Shown here: positions 31,564 to 41,439 of the stretch, piece after piece | Layout of the letters: each line of letters begins with the position of its first letter | Numbering within the stretch: the stretch's first letter is position 1 | Source: Clostridia bacterium | GTDB lineage: Bacteria; Bacillota; Clostridia; Peptostreptococcales; Anaerovoracaceae | Direction of reading: 5' to 3' | Assembly: GCA_024403185.1 (NCBI GenBank) | Contig: JAKSSG010000004.1 | Location: 1 to 62,403, forward strand | Length of the DNA stretch: 62,403 nt | The notes under the pieces: model-generated | What the model saw: the letters and a program-made list of their open reading frames with translations, nothing else | What the model was told of the DNA's origin: nothing | Database searches by the model: none | Made by a program: the position numbers and the translations under genes

Positions 31564-33087
31564 TGCAGCTTCATAGCCAGGACCGTATACTCCGAAAATG
31601 ATTATTGCGAGGATTCCGGCCATGTATATTACCCATCTTACCGGCAGAATCTGTTCTGCTATTTTTTTGCGCAGATTTATGCCTCTCTCCTGCATTACGC
31701 TTACGATGAAAAACAGAATGAGGGCAAGTGCAAGTATGAGCCAGTTGTCAAGGTCGAGACCCATGTCGCATGCTCTTCCCAGCAGACCATGAAAATTGAA
31801 AACATGAATGCTTTCCTTCAGCATCGCCAGTCCTGCTCCCACGCTCACGGCCCGTGTCAGGCACTTTCCTATTGCCATAATGGCAAAGGTTCTGATTATC
31901 TGCCATGCCTTCCAGCACGGGTTCTTCACATTGATGTGCAGTGCCTCGTTTACAATTCTGAAGCCTTCCGTGAACATCATGGACAGTGTTATTATCGTTG
32001 CATTGTACAGACCGAAGACAATGAATCCCCATCCGGCACCGTGCCATATGCCTATCAGGAAGAATGTAACAAATGTAGGTATGTATGAAGGCATCTGCTT
32101 TCCTATGTTCCATGCCTTAAACCTGTTCCTGCTCCACTTTCCTATTCTGCTGGACATCTTCGAAAGTGCAAGGGGATAAAATACGTAGTCACGCATCCAG
32201 CTTGTCAGTGAAATGTGCCATCTTCTCCAGTATTCCGCCACGGAATCACCGAAATAAGGACGCTGGAAGTTTTCTATAAGCCTGATTCCCATGCACTCGG
32301 CAGCACCTCTGATAATATCTATGCCTCCGCTGAAGTCGGCATATATCTGCAGCGCATAGAGCACGATTGCTATGAAAATCTGAGTTCCGTCAAAGTCCTG
32401 GTAATTGTCAAATACGGTGCTGACAGGAATCGCCAGCCTGTCGGCAATGACCATTTTCTTGACAAATCCCCACACCATTAGCTGTGCGCCGAAGGTAAGG
32501 TTCTCATATGAAAACCTGTGCACTTCCCTGAGCTGTGTTCCAAGATTGTCATATCTGCTGATCGGCCCCTGTATGGCCTGCGGGAAGAAAGAAATGAACA
32601 GGGCAAATCTGAGAATGTTCTGCTCTGCCTTTATTTTTCCCCTGTAAATGTCAATGCAGTAACCGATTGCCTGGAACATGTAGAATGATATTCCCAGCGG
32701 CAGTATGATGTTGATCAGCGGCGCCTCTGAGCTGTAGCTGAACATGTTGAGAATCCCGCTGATGTTATCTGCCACGAAATTGAAATATTTCAGAACCAGC
32801 AGTGTACCGAAAATCATTACCATTGTAATGACTAGGGTTTTCTTCATTCCTGCTTTTGCCTCTTTTTTGCTCGCTGCCTCATCTTTTATTTTCTCAAGAC
32901 GCCTTCCGCTCCCGTAGACCAGGGCGGTTGTAGCCATGACGAAGAGCAAAGGCAGGACTCCGGCCAGAAAATAGAAACAGTAACTGGCAAGCAAAAGAAC
33001 AATCCACTGGATTTTCCCCGGGACCAGATAATATGCCAGCAGTACTGCTGCTATGAAAATCAGAAACTCTATCGATACAATTGACAT
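31540..33087 (-). CDS. MBOAT O-acyltransferase with C-terminal acyl-shuttle motif, second copy
   Basis: 515 residues, many membrane helices. Catalytic His in IGIWHGAGWGF (about residue 348), FFPQAIQGPISRYDN and WRRWHISLTSWMRDY conserved. It ends in FIYRGF like the MBOAT at 21204-22796; the preceding residues GVYGPGYEAASF and GIYGPGYDAAAF are nearly identical. The start overlaps the stop of the SGNH gene as TGATG, so MBOAT and SGNH are made together. It is the last gene of the teichoic-acid operon and should O-acylate that polymer. No carrier protein gene is next to it. Confidence 0.92.
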   Translation of the reverse strand: MSIVSIEFLIFIAAVLLAYYLVPGKIQWIVLLLASYCFYFLAGVLPLLFVMATTALVYGSGRRLEKIKDEAASKKEAKAGMKKTLVITMVMIFGTLLVLKYFNFVADNISGILNMFSYSSEAPLINIILPLGISFYMFQAIGYCIDIYRGKIKAEQNILRFALFISFFPQAIQGPISRYDNLGTQLREVHRFSYENLTFGAQLMVWGFVKKMVIADRLAIPVSTVFDNYQDFDGTQIFIAIVLYALQIYADFSGGIDIIRGAAECMGIRLIENFQRPYFGDSVAEYWRRWHISLTSWMRDYVFYPLALSKMSSRIGKWSRNRFKAWNIGKQMPSYIPTFVTFFLIGIWHGAGWGFIVFGLYNATIITLSMMFTEGFRIVNEALHINVKNPCWKAWQIIRTFAIMAIGKCLTRAVSVGAGLAMLKESIHVFNFHGLLGRACDMGLDLDNWLILALALILFFIVSVMQERGINLRKKIAEQILPVRWVIYMAGILAIIIFGVYGPGYEAASFIYRGF

Positions 33088-34127
33088 CAGAAACCTTTTT
33101 CCTTCAGGACATCCTTAAAGTGCGCAATATCCTCCTCAAAGTGCTTCTGCACCTCAGGTGATACATCGCTGGCTTTGAGATTGTATCTGTCCTGAATATA
33201 TTCAACGAAATAATCTGTTACTTTTAATGATCCGCCTGCATTGGCGTGGTGGTTATCATAGAAATCCTTCTTCCAGTCAAGACCGCATTTCGCAGTAATG
33301 CCATCAACATTGTAATCCAGATAATCGGCACCCAGTTCCTCTGCTGCCCTGGCAAATGCCTCATGTCTGCCCTCGGTCTGCCTCAGATCCGGAGTGGTTA
33401 CGAGAAGCAGCTGAATGTCGTTTTCCCGGCATAAATCGGCAACTTTTCTGTACCATTTCATGGATGATTCCGTAACCTGAACAGGTGTGTCATCCTTCAT
33501 TTTTTCCGCGGAAACATCCTCCTGTGGAACGGTCTTGTAAACAGCCCACTGCCCGTGCTTGTAGTCGTAATCCTTTCGGTTTCCAACCTGCAGGCCGTCT
33601 CTGATTTCAACCCACCTGTCATGGTACCTGAGGATAGGCAGCACGTAACTGCTTAAGGTCTGCCATTCGCTCTCATCGACCACTTCTCCTGCGACCTCGA
33701 TCTTGTCCCATGTCAGCGGCATGTCATCCATGCTTCTCCTTACCCTGACCTCTTCCTTATCCACGTCAAAATCCGTAAGCAGCATTGCCGCAGAGCATGC
33801 GATCAGTTTCGGATGCTGGCTTTTCAGCGCCTCCTTCACATCCAGGTAAAGGGCCTGAGGAGGCTGTCTTGAATTTCCGCGAACGTGGGATACTATCTGT
33901 GCATCCTCATATATTCTTAATGGAGAAATGCTGACCATGATGGAGCTTGTTCCCGAAATGAGCACGTCAACAGAATCCTCCTCCGTATAGTTGAAGAAGG
34001 TTCCCGCCTGAATTGTGTCCTGAAACTGGTACGGCACAAACTGGGTCTGAAGGGCCAGCACTATTACAGCCAGAATGACTATGAATGCGACTGTTTTTGC
34101 AAGATTTTTTACTATAGCGGTTTTCAT
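33087..34127 (-). CDS. SGNH-type acyltransferase partner of MBOAT
   Basis: 346 residues with one N-terminal membrane helix (about 10-28) and an extracellular SGNH-like domain. The nucleophile is in LISGTSSIM (Ser61), and the C-terminal motif DFYDNHHANAGG carries Asp and His. This is the DltD/AlgJ/AlgX-like role: it receives the acyl group from the MBOAT shuttle Tyr and passes it to the polymer. Directly coupled to the MBOAT gene; the TagF-type gene ends 4 nt upstream. A remote paralogue of the product of 7753-8904. Confidence 0.82.
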   Translation of the reverse strand: MKTAIVKNLAKTVAFIVILAVIVLALQTQFVPYQFQDTIQAGTFFNYTEEDSVDVLISGTSSIMVSISPLRIYEDAQIVSHVRGNSRQPPQALYLDVKEALKSQHPKLIACSAAMLLTDFDVDKEEVRVRRSMDDMPLTWDKIEVAGEVVDESEWQTLSSYVLPILRYHDRWVEIRDGLQVGNRKDYDYKHGQWAVYKTVPQEDVSAEKMKDDTPVQVTESSMKWYRKVADLCRENDIQLLLVTTPDLRQTEGRHEAFARAAEELGADYLDYNVDGITAKCGLDWKKDFYDNHHANAGGSLKVTDYFVEYIQDRYNLKASDVSPEVQKHFEEDIAHFKDVLKEKGF

Positions 34128-34131
34128 ATGA

Positions 34132-35373
34132 CTATCTGAAGACCTTCTCTATTACTCTCTGGCAGGCATTTCCGTCATCGAGATAATTGTATTTCTCATT
34201 GAATGCGGCATATCTGCTGTCCAGCTCACCGTTCATGCATTCTCTGATGGTGCCTGCAAGCTCTTCATGTTTCGTGATAATCGGTCCCGGCAGTTCATCG
34301 AGGGAAATGTAGAAGCCTCTGACCTCGTCTCTGTACATTTCCAGATCATACATGTAGAACACGATAGGTCTTTTCAGAATCGCATAGTCGAAGAACACGC
34401 TCGAATAATCGGTTATCAGCATGTCGGAAATAATATAAAGATCGTTTATCTCATCATAAGCTGAGGCATCTATTACGAAGCCCTCATACCTGTCAAAATC
34501 AAAACTGTTTGCAACAAAATAGTGTGCCCTGAACAGTATGATGTACTCGTCGCCCAGTTCTTCCCGGAGCTGGTCGAAATCCACTTCTTCCTTGTATACG
34601 TAGCCCACGCTGCTGGCGTGCTGATTGTCTCTCCATGTCGGAGCGTAGAGAATCAGTTTCCTGTCTTCAGGCAGATTGAGCTGTTTCTTTATCCTTCTTA
34701 CGTCATCCTCCGTATAGTTGCTGAGGAAGTCATTTCGCGGATAGCCTTCTTCTATGATGATATCTTCTCTACCTACTCTGTCCAGACCGAAGGCTGAAAT
34801 GAATTTCTCGGTACAGAATCTTGAAGGTGATGTCATGTACGTGTATTTCTTCGCATCAATGCTGTACTGCTTGCTGATGTCAGCCGTAGTGTATTTCGCA
34901 TTGGCGCCTTCAACCTTTACGTCAAAGCCGAGACGCTTCAGCGGTGTTCCGTGCCAGCACTGGAGATAAATCTGTCCGTCTCTCTTTGGAATTACATCCG
35001 GAACTCTGGAGTTTGTAACCCAGTACTTCGCAGTCGCATAGTACTTGTAGTGCTCATCCGAGTTGTACTTGAAGACCTTCGTTCTGCTGTTTTCTTCGAG
35101 GAATCTGAACTTCTCCGGAAATCTGAAAAACCAGTAGAATTCATAATCATCAAACTCGTGGCTGTTGAGCATGTACTCGTATATTGCACGCGGGCTGTCA
35201 GCGTATTTGTTTCCTATGAAGGACATGAAGACAACGGCATTCTCCTGAATAGGATTGACCGCCTCTCTCCTGTAACGCATGGTATTTTTGCGGAAAGCTG
35301 CCGAGTCAATCAGCTTTTTCATGACTCTGCTGCGCTTAACCAGCCTGTTTCTAATTTTCCATCGTAAGTTCAT
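34132..35373 (-). CDS. CDP-glycerol glycerophosphotransferase (TagB/TagF-type)
   Basis: 413 residues. The family motifs are QCWHGTPLKRLG (catalytic His), PRNDFLSNY, LYAPTWRDNQH and MLITDYSSVFFDYA. Such enzymes move glycerol phosphate from CDP-glycerol onto a lipid-linked acceptor. It overlaps the upstream homologue by 23 nt. The two enzymes (34132 and 35351) share close motif order and may add units to different acceptors or at different positions. A CDP-ribitol transferase is an alternative, but TagD in the operon favours CDP-glycerol. Confidence 0.9.
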   Translation of the reverse strand: MNLRWKIRNRLVKRSRVMKKLIDSAAFRKNTMRYRREAVNPIQENAVVFMSFIGNKYADSPRAIYEYMLNSHEFDDYEFYWFFRFPEKFRFLEENSRTKVFKYNSDEHYKYYATAKYWVTNSRVPDVIPKRDGQIYLQCWHGTPLKRLGFDVKVEGANAKYTTADISKQYSIDAKKYTYMTSPSRFCTEKFISAFGLDRVGREDIIIEEGYPRNDFLSNYTEDDVRRIKKQLNLPEDRKLILYAPTWRDNQHASSVGYVYKEEVDFDQLREELGDEYIILFRAHYFVANSFDFDRYEGFVIDASAYDEINDLYIISDMLITDYSSVFFDYAILKRPIVFYMYDLEMYRDEVRGFYISLDELPGPIITKHEELAGTIRECMNGELDSRYAAFNEKYNYLDDGNACQRVIEKVFR

Positions 35374-36604
35374 TTACAACTCTCCTTGCGGCACCGCCAT
35401 CATCAAGATAATTGAATCTGTCATTAAATGCCCTGTATTTTTCTTCGTATTTTTTGCTTATTTCTTCTATGTTTCCTATAGCCTCAAGCAGCTCTTCTTC
35501 TGTCTTCAGTATTGGTCCCGGCAGGTCTGTAACAGGGAAATAGAAGCCTCTGATTTCGCTGTCGTATTCCTCCAGATCATACATGTAGAACAGCATCGGT
35601 CTCCTCAGGTTCGCATAATCAAAGCATACGCTTGAGTAGTCCGTAATGAGAATATCCGAAATCAGGTAGAGCGGTGTAATGTCATCCAGACCGGAAACAT
35701 CATAGATGAATCCCTCATACCTGCTGAAATCAAACTGGTTGGCAACGAAGTAATGTGCTCTGAAAAGGATCACATATTCGTCTCCGTATCTTTCCTGCAG
35801 CCTGTCAAAATCTATGTGAGTGTCATACACGTATCCGCTTCCGTCATGCTGATTGTCTCTGAATGTAGGCGCATAGAGAATAACCTTTTTTCCCTCGGGA
35901 ATTCCGGTCTCCTGCCTGATGCGGGCCGCGTCCTCCTCACTGTAGTTGTAGAGAAAATCATTTCTCGGATACCCGGTCTCGATGATGATGTTTTCCCTGT
36001 TCAGCTTTTTCAGATTAAAGGAACTGATGAACTTCTCTGTACAGAATGCGGAAGGTGAAATGAAATAATCAAATCTTACTACATCCAGGTCATTCTTGCT
36101 CTTGATTTCCCTGAGGGAATTCATTGCGTTTCCCTTTTCCGCCACGATGTCGCATCTGAGTCTCTTCAGCGGAGTACCGTGCCAGGTCTGCAGAAAGATC
36201 TGTCCCGGCTTCTTGATGACTCCCATGTCAAGGTTTGAATTTGTTATGAGATACTTTGCCGAAGCAACCGCCTCGTAATATTCTCTTGACCTGAGAACTA
36301 CCGCCTTCGTTCGCTCCAGCTTTGACATCTGCTCCTTCTTGTCCCTGTCCGCAGCTACCCAGACGAATCTGAAATCATCGAATTCCGGATCGCTGATTAT
36401 GTATTCAAAAATCGCCTTGGGATTGCAGCCGTACTGTCTTCCCATGAAGGTTTCAAAAACCATCAGTTTCTCATCAATGGCTGTTCTGTCTGAAATCTTC
36501 CTGTACTTTCGGCGTTTCAGATAAACATGAATGCGCCTTGCCAGTATTCTCAATGTCTCGTTGTGTCTCAGGATATTCCTGATGCATTTTTTTATTGTTT
36601 CCAT
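35351..36604 (-). CDS. CDP-glycerol glycerophosphotransferase (TagB/TagF-type)
   Basis: 417 residues. QTWHGTPLKRLR, GYPRNDFLYNYSEEDAAR, LYAPTFRDNQHDGSGYVYD and LITDYSSVCFDYANL are the glycerophosphotransferase motifs. Closest within the window to the protein of 34132-35373, so they probably arose by tandem duplication. It follows the third transferase gene by 16 nt. It acts at the inner membrane face on a polyprenyl-linked acceptor (family knowledge). The exact step, primer addition or polymerisation, cannot be told from sequence. Confidence 0.9.
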   Translation of the reverse strand: METIKKCIRNILRHNETLRILARRIHVYLKRRKYRKISDRTAIDEKLMVFETFMGRQYGCNPKAIFEYIISDPEFDDFRFVWVAADRDKKEQMSKLERTKAVVLRSREYYEAVASAKYLITNSNLDMGVIKKPGQIFLQTWHGTPLKRLRCDIVAEKGNAMNSLREIKSKNDLDVVRFDYFISPSAFCTEKFISSFNLKKLNRENIIIETGYPRNDFLYNYSEEDAARIRQETGIPEGKKVILYAPTFRDNQHDGSGYVYDTHIDFDRLQERYGDEYVILFRAHYFVANQFDFSRYEGFIYDVSGLDDITPLYLISDILITDYSSVCFDYANLRRPMLFYMYDLEEYDSEIRGFYFPVTDLPGPILKTEEELLEAIGNIEEISKKYEEKYRAFNDRFNYLDDGGAARRVVNELTMEN

Positions 36605-36620
36605 ACTTTCTCTCTCAGTT

Positions 36621-37730
36621 TCACTGCATGAGCGTCATTATGAAATCCGCCATTCTCTTCGTGCAGTTATCTGTTTCTACAGTAACGTATTTATCCCTGA
36701 GTTTTTTCAGTGCCTCGTAGTCGTATTCCCCGTCGATCATGCCTGCAATGGTCTTTGCGTCAGTTGCTGACGCCCAGGCCATTTCCTCCATTGGGTTGAT
36801 GTTAAGGCCGACTGTTTTCTCATATTCCTCAAGATCGTACAGGTAGAAGTACACAGGCTTTCCCGTAAGTGCAGCTTCAATGCCCAGTGCCGAGTAATCG
36901 GTGATAACTGCATCGCATGCTTTGAGCCATTCATATGAACTGTATCTGTCGTCCGAGATTATGCCTTCCGGAACGTCGCCGTCTTCCCTGTACACCGGAT
37001 GCAGCTTGACAACCAGTTCATTTTTGTCCCTGTCAATCGCTTCAGCCAGTTCTCTGACCTGCACCTTCTTGCCTTTGCGGAAGGTCGGAACATAGAGAAC
37101 CACTCTTCTGTCTTCCCCTATGGAATATTCGTTTCTTATTTTTTCCCTTGTCTCGGGATCGTCCTTCATTATTTCGTCGATCCTTGGCAGACCGAGGTAG
37201 ACAAGCCTGTCCTCATCCGTATTCATGGCCCGGCAGAACAGCTTTCCCGTCGCCTCGCTCGGGCAGGCCAGATAGTCGTAATTGCAGTGCATTTTCATCG
37301 TTTCAGCCACATCGCGGCTGTGTCCGCCTTCCGAGCCTATGGTCTGGTACCCGAATTTCTTGATTGCCGCCAGGGAATGCCATATCTGCATGACCGATGT
37401 CTCCGCCTTGTGCTTCAGCACGCTTACGGAAATGCAGTATCCGTCGACTATTACAACTCTGGATGTGGCCAGTGCGTGGGCCTGGCTGAACAGGTGACCG
37501 ATGTAGCCCAGCATTCCGGCAGGGGTCATTTTCAGCATCTTGACAAGTACTCTGCACTCTGTTTCAGGATATTCCACACTAAAATAATCCGCCAGCATCT
37601 GCACATCAATTGACGGCTTTTCGCTCTGCCTGGAAATGAATGTGATTCTGTTTTTCACTTTGCACAAGCTCATCGGTGCGCAGATTGCCTTGAGCAGTCC
37701 TACGCCGATTTTCATCACTGCTTTCCTCAT
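36621..37730 (-). CDS. CDP-glycerol glycerophosphotransferase, TagB-like (divergent)
   Basis: 369 residues, the shortest of the set. The His motif reads MQIWHSLAAIKKFGYQ, where the usual HGT is HSL as in some TagB primases; VLYVPTFRKGKK and AVITDYSALGIEAAL follow. N-terminal segment GVLLKAICAPMSLCKV-type hydrophobic residues suggest membrane association. A role as primase that adds the first glycerol phosphate is plausible by comparison with TagB, but this is inference. It is 8 nt after the double-domain transferase gene. Confidence 0.85.
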   Translation of the reverse strand: MRKAVMKIGVGLLKAICAPMSLCKVKNRITFISRQSEKPSIDVQMLADYFSVEYPETECRVLVKMLKMTPAGMLGYIGHLFSQAHALATSRVVIVDGYCISVSVLKHKAETSVMQIWHSLAAIKKFGYQTIGSEGGHSRDVAETMKMHCNYDYLACPSEATGKLFCRAMNTDEDRLVYLGLPRIDEIMKDDPETREKIRNEYSIGEDRRVVLYVPTFRKGKKVQVRELAEAIDRDKNELVVKLHPVYREDGDVPEGIISDDRYSSYEWLKACDAVITDYSALGIEAALTGKPVYFYLYDLEEYEKTVGLNINPMEEMAWASATDAKTIAGMIDGEYDYEALKKLRDKYVTVETDNCTKRMADFIMTLMQ

Positions 37731-37738
37731 GGTTTCTC

Positions 37739-40700
37739 CTACAGCAGTCCATCCTTTTCTGCCATTGAAATAAGTCTTTCTGTATTTCTGCCGTCGCTGA
37801 ACTCAACGATCTTCTCGTAATTGTCCAGATAACGTCGGTCTCTTTCCTTCAGGTATTCTCTGTTTACAGCCTCCACAAGCTGCTGTTCATTCATGCACAC
37901 ATCACCAAAGGCAAGCTCCGGTGTGAGCATGAGATGGGCACTTTCCCCGTATTCCTTCATGCAGGCGTCCCTGTCCCACCAGCAGAAAGCTACGGCTGCA
38001 CCTCTGTAAAATGCATCATATGCTATCGAGGAGTAATCCGTAATGAGCATGGCCGCATCGGCCAGAATGTCATCATACTTTTCTCCCGGCAGGTAATATT
38101 TCCAGACAGGGTCGTCGCTCTGCCCCTGCACCTGATTCTGAATGAGCGGGTGCGGAAGTACAATCAGTCTGTCTCGCAGTTCTTCCGGAACGCTGCTGAC
38201 AATTGCAGCCAGCATTCTGTAATATCCGGTCTGCTCCAGACTGTCTTCACCGTTAACATACTCCCACGGTCTCCATGTTGTCATGACGACAATTTTATCT
38301 GCATCATCATTGTGCCTGTTCCTGTCATACTTAGGCAGACCGCAGATGTAAATGTCCTTCCTGTCATAGTTTGTATTCTCTGTGAAATGTGCAGCTTCAA
38401 GCTCCGACGAAACAACCACTCTCTGTTTTCCGCCATCCTCCTTTTTTCTGAAGAAGCTTCGCTGTTCCGAATCCAGTGAAACCATATACATTACCCCGTG
38501 CTGGAGGAAGACATAGTTCTTCTTTCCGTTCAGGACGTGCTTCTTGAACAATCTGTTTGCGCACTTCTTTTCCAGAGCGTGCATGAGCGCTTCCGATGAG
38601 AAAATGCTTTCGGCGGCAAACATGTTGTAGTAGTGACTGAAGCTGAATCTGTCAACAATGTATTTTCTGTATTTATTATCTATTCTGTCAAACTGTCTGT
38701 ACCCGTGGTCAAGTATGAACCTGACGTCCCTTCTGCCGCTGTCGACAAGCTTCTCAAGCAGAACAGAGGCACTTTCCTCGTATCTGGAGCAGTCCTTTTC
38801 ATAAAGGAGTATCGGCCTGTGCCAGAAGCTGAGCCTTGAACATGCAAAAGCAAGAATCAGCTTGATTCTCTCCTTCATGCTGTCCGTAACATTCTCTGAA
38901 CGGATCATGAGGCGGACATGCTTGAAATCCTCCTCAAGTTCACAGACGAGATCTGTTCCCGCTATTCTGTTAAGACGTTTTTTCAGAGGGCTGTTCCATC
39001 TTGCCGACATTACCGGCACGGTCATTTCATGACCTCTGACACTGACGCCTATGCTCACGGTGTTTCTTGAATACCATTCCGCGAAATCGCCCACAGGCAC
39101 TTTGGCGGAAAAAGCGCAGCCGGTAAGGGTAAGCTCTTTTTTCTTTTTCTTTCCCCTTACGGTCCATTGAACCGGGTAGGTTTTAACATTGCTGTAAACC
39201 TTTGATCCGATTTCCATATGATCGCCTAATGTCAGTTCGTCGTCAGGCGATATGAGACTGATATTGCCCCTGAGTTCAACGCAATCGCCGGCGGGCACCA
39301 TTCTGAATCTGCCCAGAACGGCGTGTATTCCCGTGCATGACTTTCCTTCCAGCAGCTCCAGACCGAAATCCGCATCGTAGTCAGTCGCAGAATCAAACCT
39401 GTCGCAAATCCTGCCTGCCGTTCCCGGATGTCTGTAGAACACTTCGTCTGGTCTGCCGTAAAATTCCATTGGAATTCTGTGAATCCCGGTTTTCTGCGTC
39501 CCTGCAGTGATGCTGCGGATTCTATAGTACATTTCCGTATTCAGAAATGCTATTTTGCTGCAGTTCAGATCCCTGAAAAGCCTGTCATGTTCTCTTCTGA
39601 AGTATCTGCCTGCCGTTCCCTCGAACAGGCCGTATCCCCTGTTAATGTGAAGAAGAATCCGTTCCTTTCTGCTCATGTTTCCCTTGCCCGGGAATCTGAT
39701 GAATTCTATTTCTTCATCCAGCGCCTTAAGGAACTCAATTGAACGGCTCTCCAGTTCATTCTCAAAACCTATTACTGTTTTTGCACGTTCCTCTTCCGGT
39801 AATGCGCTCAGAACCTTCCCTGTAAGCCTGCAGTTTATTTCACTGCTCAGGTCTCCGGCGTAAAGCACCGTCTTGTCTGACGGGCTGTCAAAGCTCTCAA
39901 CGCTCAGTCCTTCATCTTTTCCCTCGCACATGAGCTCGAGAACCGCAGCTGATGCGCAGCCGAAATGATTGCCGATCAGCGATTCATCCAGTTCATAGCT
40001 CTCTGTGCCCCTTTCAATTGCCGTTGCCAATTCTGTCCTGTCATATGCCTGATGAAACGGCAGCCTGCGTATGTCAAAGTAGAAGCCCTTGCCTGCAAAG
40101 TATTCATCGTAATCGTACATGTACATTATTACATTCCGTCCCGTCTGGGCGAAATCAATGATTACGCTGGAGTAGTCTGAAATGAGCGTGTCGCAGGCGC
40201 ACAGAAATTCGTATGTTTCAAGATTTTCCGGGAAAGGTCTGACCTTTTCAAATCCCGAATAATCAATGTTTTTCCCTACGAGGAAGTGAAAATTAACATA
40301 GAGGATGTCATCATCTCCGAGGCAGGATTCTATTTCCCTGATTACTCTCTCCGATATTTCAATCTGCTCCTGAGTATCCGCTTCTCTTCCGGTTCCTCTC
40401 CAGGTCGGCATGTAGGCGAAAACATTTCTGTCCTCAAGGCCGTACTTCTGCCTGATTTCCCGGCGCTTTTCCTCATCAAAAAGCACGTCATTTCTCGGAT
40501 AATCACACACGAGTGTCCTGTTTGAAAACAGGCCGTCAATCATGTAATCCCTCATCATGATATCCTTCGTGTACGTGTTAGGGAAAAGCAGCCAGTCAGC
40601 CGCCAGGAAGTTCTTCTGAACATTTCCTATGGATGTTGAATTTGCTATGTCCGTTCTTCCGAGACATTTCAGAGGTGTGCCATGCCATGTGTTCAGGTAT

Positions 40701-41041
40701 GTCTGGCCTTCCCTTTTTATGAAATATGTCGGGAAGGAATTGTCGGTTACCAGATATCCTGCAGTGGCCAGAGCCTTTTTATAGGCATTGCTGTTTCTGA
40801 TGACAACTCTTGTTCTGTCATATCCGTAATGCCTGAGCTTTTCTTTTATTTCGTCTTTGCTGTCTTCCGTAGCCGCAAGGATGATCCTGTATGCTTTCCA
40901 TCTGTCATCTGTTTCCAGACAGCTCAAAAGCGCAAACACATTTCCGTTGGCGTGTTTGCCCTGTCCCGCTTCAAGCAGGAAAAGCCTTCTGTCAATTTTT
41001 TCGTCCAGATATGCAGTATATCCGCCCTTGCGTCTTCCCAT
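37739..41041 (-). CDS. Double-domain CDP-glycerol glycerophosphotransferase (TagF-like fusion)
   Basis: 1100 residues with two transferase domains. Domain 1 (about 1-370) has NTWHGTPLKCLG (His near 117), YMPTWRGTGRE and LISDYSSVIIDFAQ (near 288). Domain 2 (about 720-1090) has FLQHGVMYMVS (near 848), MTTWRPWEYVNG and MLITDYSSIAYDAF (near 1002), the TagF polymerase pattern. The linker of about 350 residues contains hydrophobic and beta-rich segments (KTVLYAGDLSSEINCRL, and CVELRGNISLISPDDEL) without a recognised family. Two active domains in one chain could build the polymer processively or alternate two linkages. This architecture is uncommon. Confidence 0.88.
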   Translation of the reverse strand: MGRRKGGYTAYLDEKIDRRLFLLEAGQGKHANGNVFALLSCLETDDRWKAYRIILAATEDSKDEIKEKLRHYGYDRTRVVIRNSNAYKKALATAGYLVTDNSFPTYFIKREGQTYLNTWHGTPLKCLGRTDIANSTSIGNVQKNFLAADWLLFPNTYTKDIMMRDYMIDGLFSNRTLVCDYPRNDVLFDEEKRREIRQKYGLEDRNVFAYMPTWRGTGREADTQEQIEISERVIREIESCLGDDDILYVNFHFLVGKNIDYSGFEKVRPFPENLETYEFLCACDTLISDYSSVIIDFAQTGRNVIMYMYDYDEYFAGKGFYFDIRRLPFHQAYDRTELATAIERGTESYELDESLIGNHFGCASAAVLELMCEGKDEGLSVESFDSPSDKTVLYAGDLSSEINCRLTGKVLSALPEEERAKTVIGFENELESRSIEFLKALDEEIEFIRFPGKGNMSRKERILLHINRGYGLFEGTAGRYFRREHDRLFRDLNCSKIAFLNTEMYYRIRSITAGTQKTGIHRIPMEFYGRPDEVFYRHPGTAGRICDRFDSATDYDADFGLELLEGKSCTGIHAVLGRFRMVPAGDCVELRGNISLISPDDELTLGDHMEIGSKVYSNVKTYPVQWTVRGKKKKKELTLTGCAFSAKVPVGDFAEWYSRNTVSIGVSVRGHEMTVPVMSARWNSPLKKRLNRIAGTDLVCELEEDFKHVRLMIRSENVTDSMKERIKLILAFACSRLSFWHRPILLYEKDCSRYEESASVLLEKLVDSGRRDVRFILDHGYRQFDRIDNKYRKYIVDRFSFSHYYNMFAAESIFSSEALMHALEKKCANRLFKKHVLNGKKNYVFLQHGVMYMVSLDSEQRSFFRKKEDGGKQRVVVSSELEAAHFTENTNYDRKDIYICGLPKYDRNRHNDDADKIVVMTTWRPWEYVNGEDSLEQTGYYRMLAAIVSSVPEELRDRLIVLPHPLIQNQVQGQSDDPVWKYYLPGEKYDDILADAAMLITDYSSIAYDAFYRGAAVAFCWWDRDACMKEYGESAHLMLTPELAFGDVCMNEQQLVEAVNREYLKERDRRYLDNYEKIVEFSDGRNTERLISMAEKDGLL

Positions 41042-41049
41042 TTCAGCTT

Positions 41050-41439
41050 CTACTTTTTCAGATCCTTTTTAATCTGTGTAGTGGAAATTTCAGGTGTTCT
41101 AGGAAGATAAACAACTTCGCAGTAATCCTTGAGGAAATCGAATTTTCCTTCCCAGTCATCGCCTATTACAAATGTATCCACCTTGAATTCCTTAACGTCT
41201 TCAACCTTCTGCTCCCAGTTTTCTTCAGGGATTACAAGGTCAACGTATCTTATTGCTTCAACCAGACGTTTTCTTTCCTCATAGGAAAAATAGCATTTCT
41301 TCTGCTTTTTGTTCCAGTTGAACTCATCGGTTGAAATTGCAACGATCAGATAATCTCCCAGTTCCTTGGCTCTCTGAAGCAGATTGACATGTCCGTAGTG
41401 AAGCAGATCAAACGTTCCGTAGGTGATTACTTTTTTCAT
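41050..41439 (-). CDS. tagD: Glycerol-3-phosphate cytidylyltransferase
   Basis: 129 residues, the standard TagD length. [16 protein letters not shown] carries the nucleotidyl-transfer HxGH motif, [16 protein letters not shown] follows, and [12 protein letters not shown] is the second CTP motif. It makes CDP-glycerol for the transferases encoded directly downstream (8 nt gap). It overlaps the YfhO gene by 4 nt. This is the strongest evidence that the operon makes a glycerol-phosphate polymer. Confidence 0.97.
   Translation of the reverse strand: MKKVITYGTFDLLHYGHVNLLQRAKELGDYLIVAISTDEFNWNKKQKKCYFSYEERKRLVEAIRYVDLVIPEENWEQKVEDVKEFKVDTFVIGDDWEGKFDFLKDYCEVVYLPRTPEISTTQIKKDLKK

Noticed and set aside
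36999-37613. 204-codon open frame on the plus strand
   Set aside because: Antisense to the TagB-like gene, which has clear motifs; a shadow frame.
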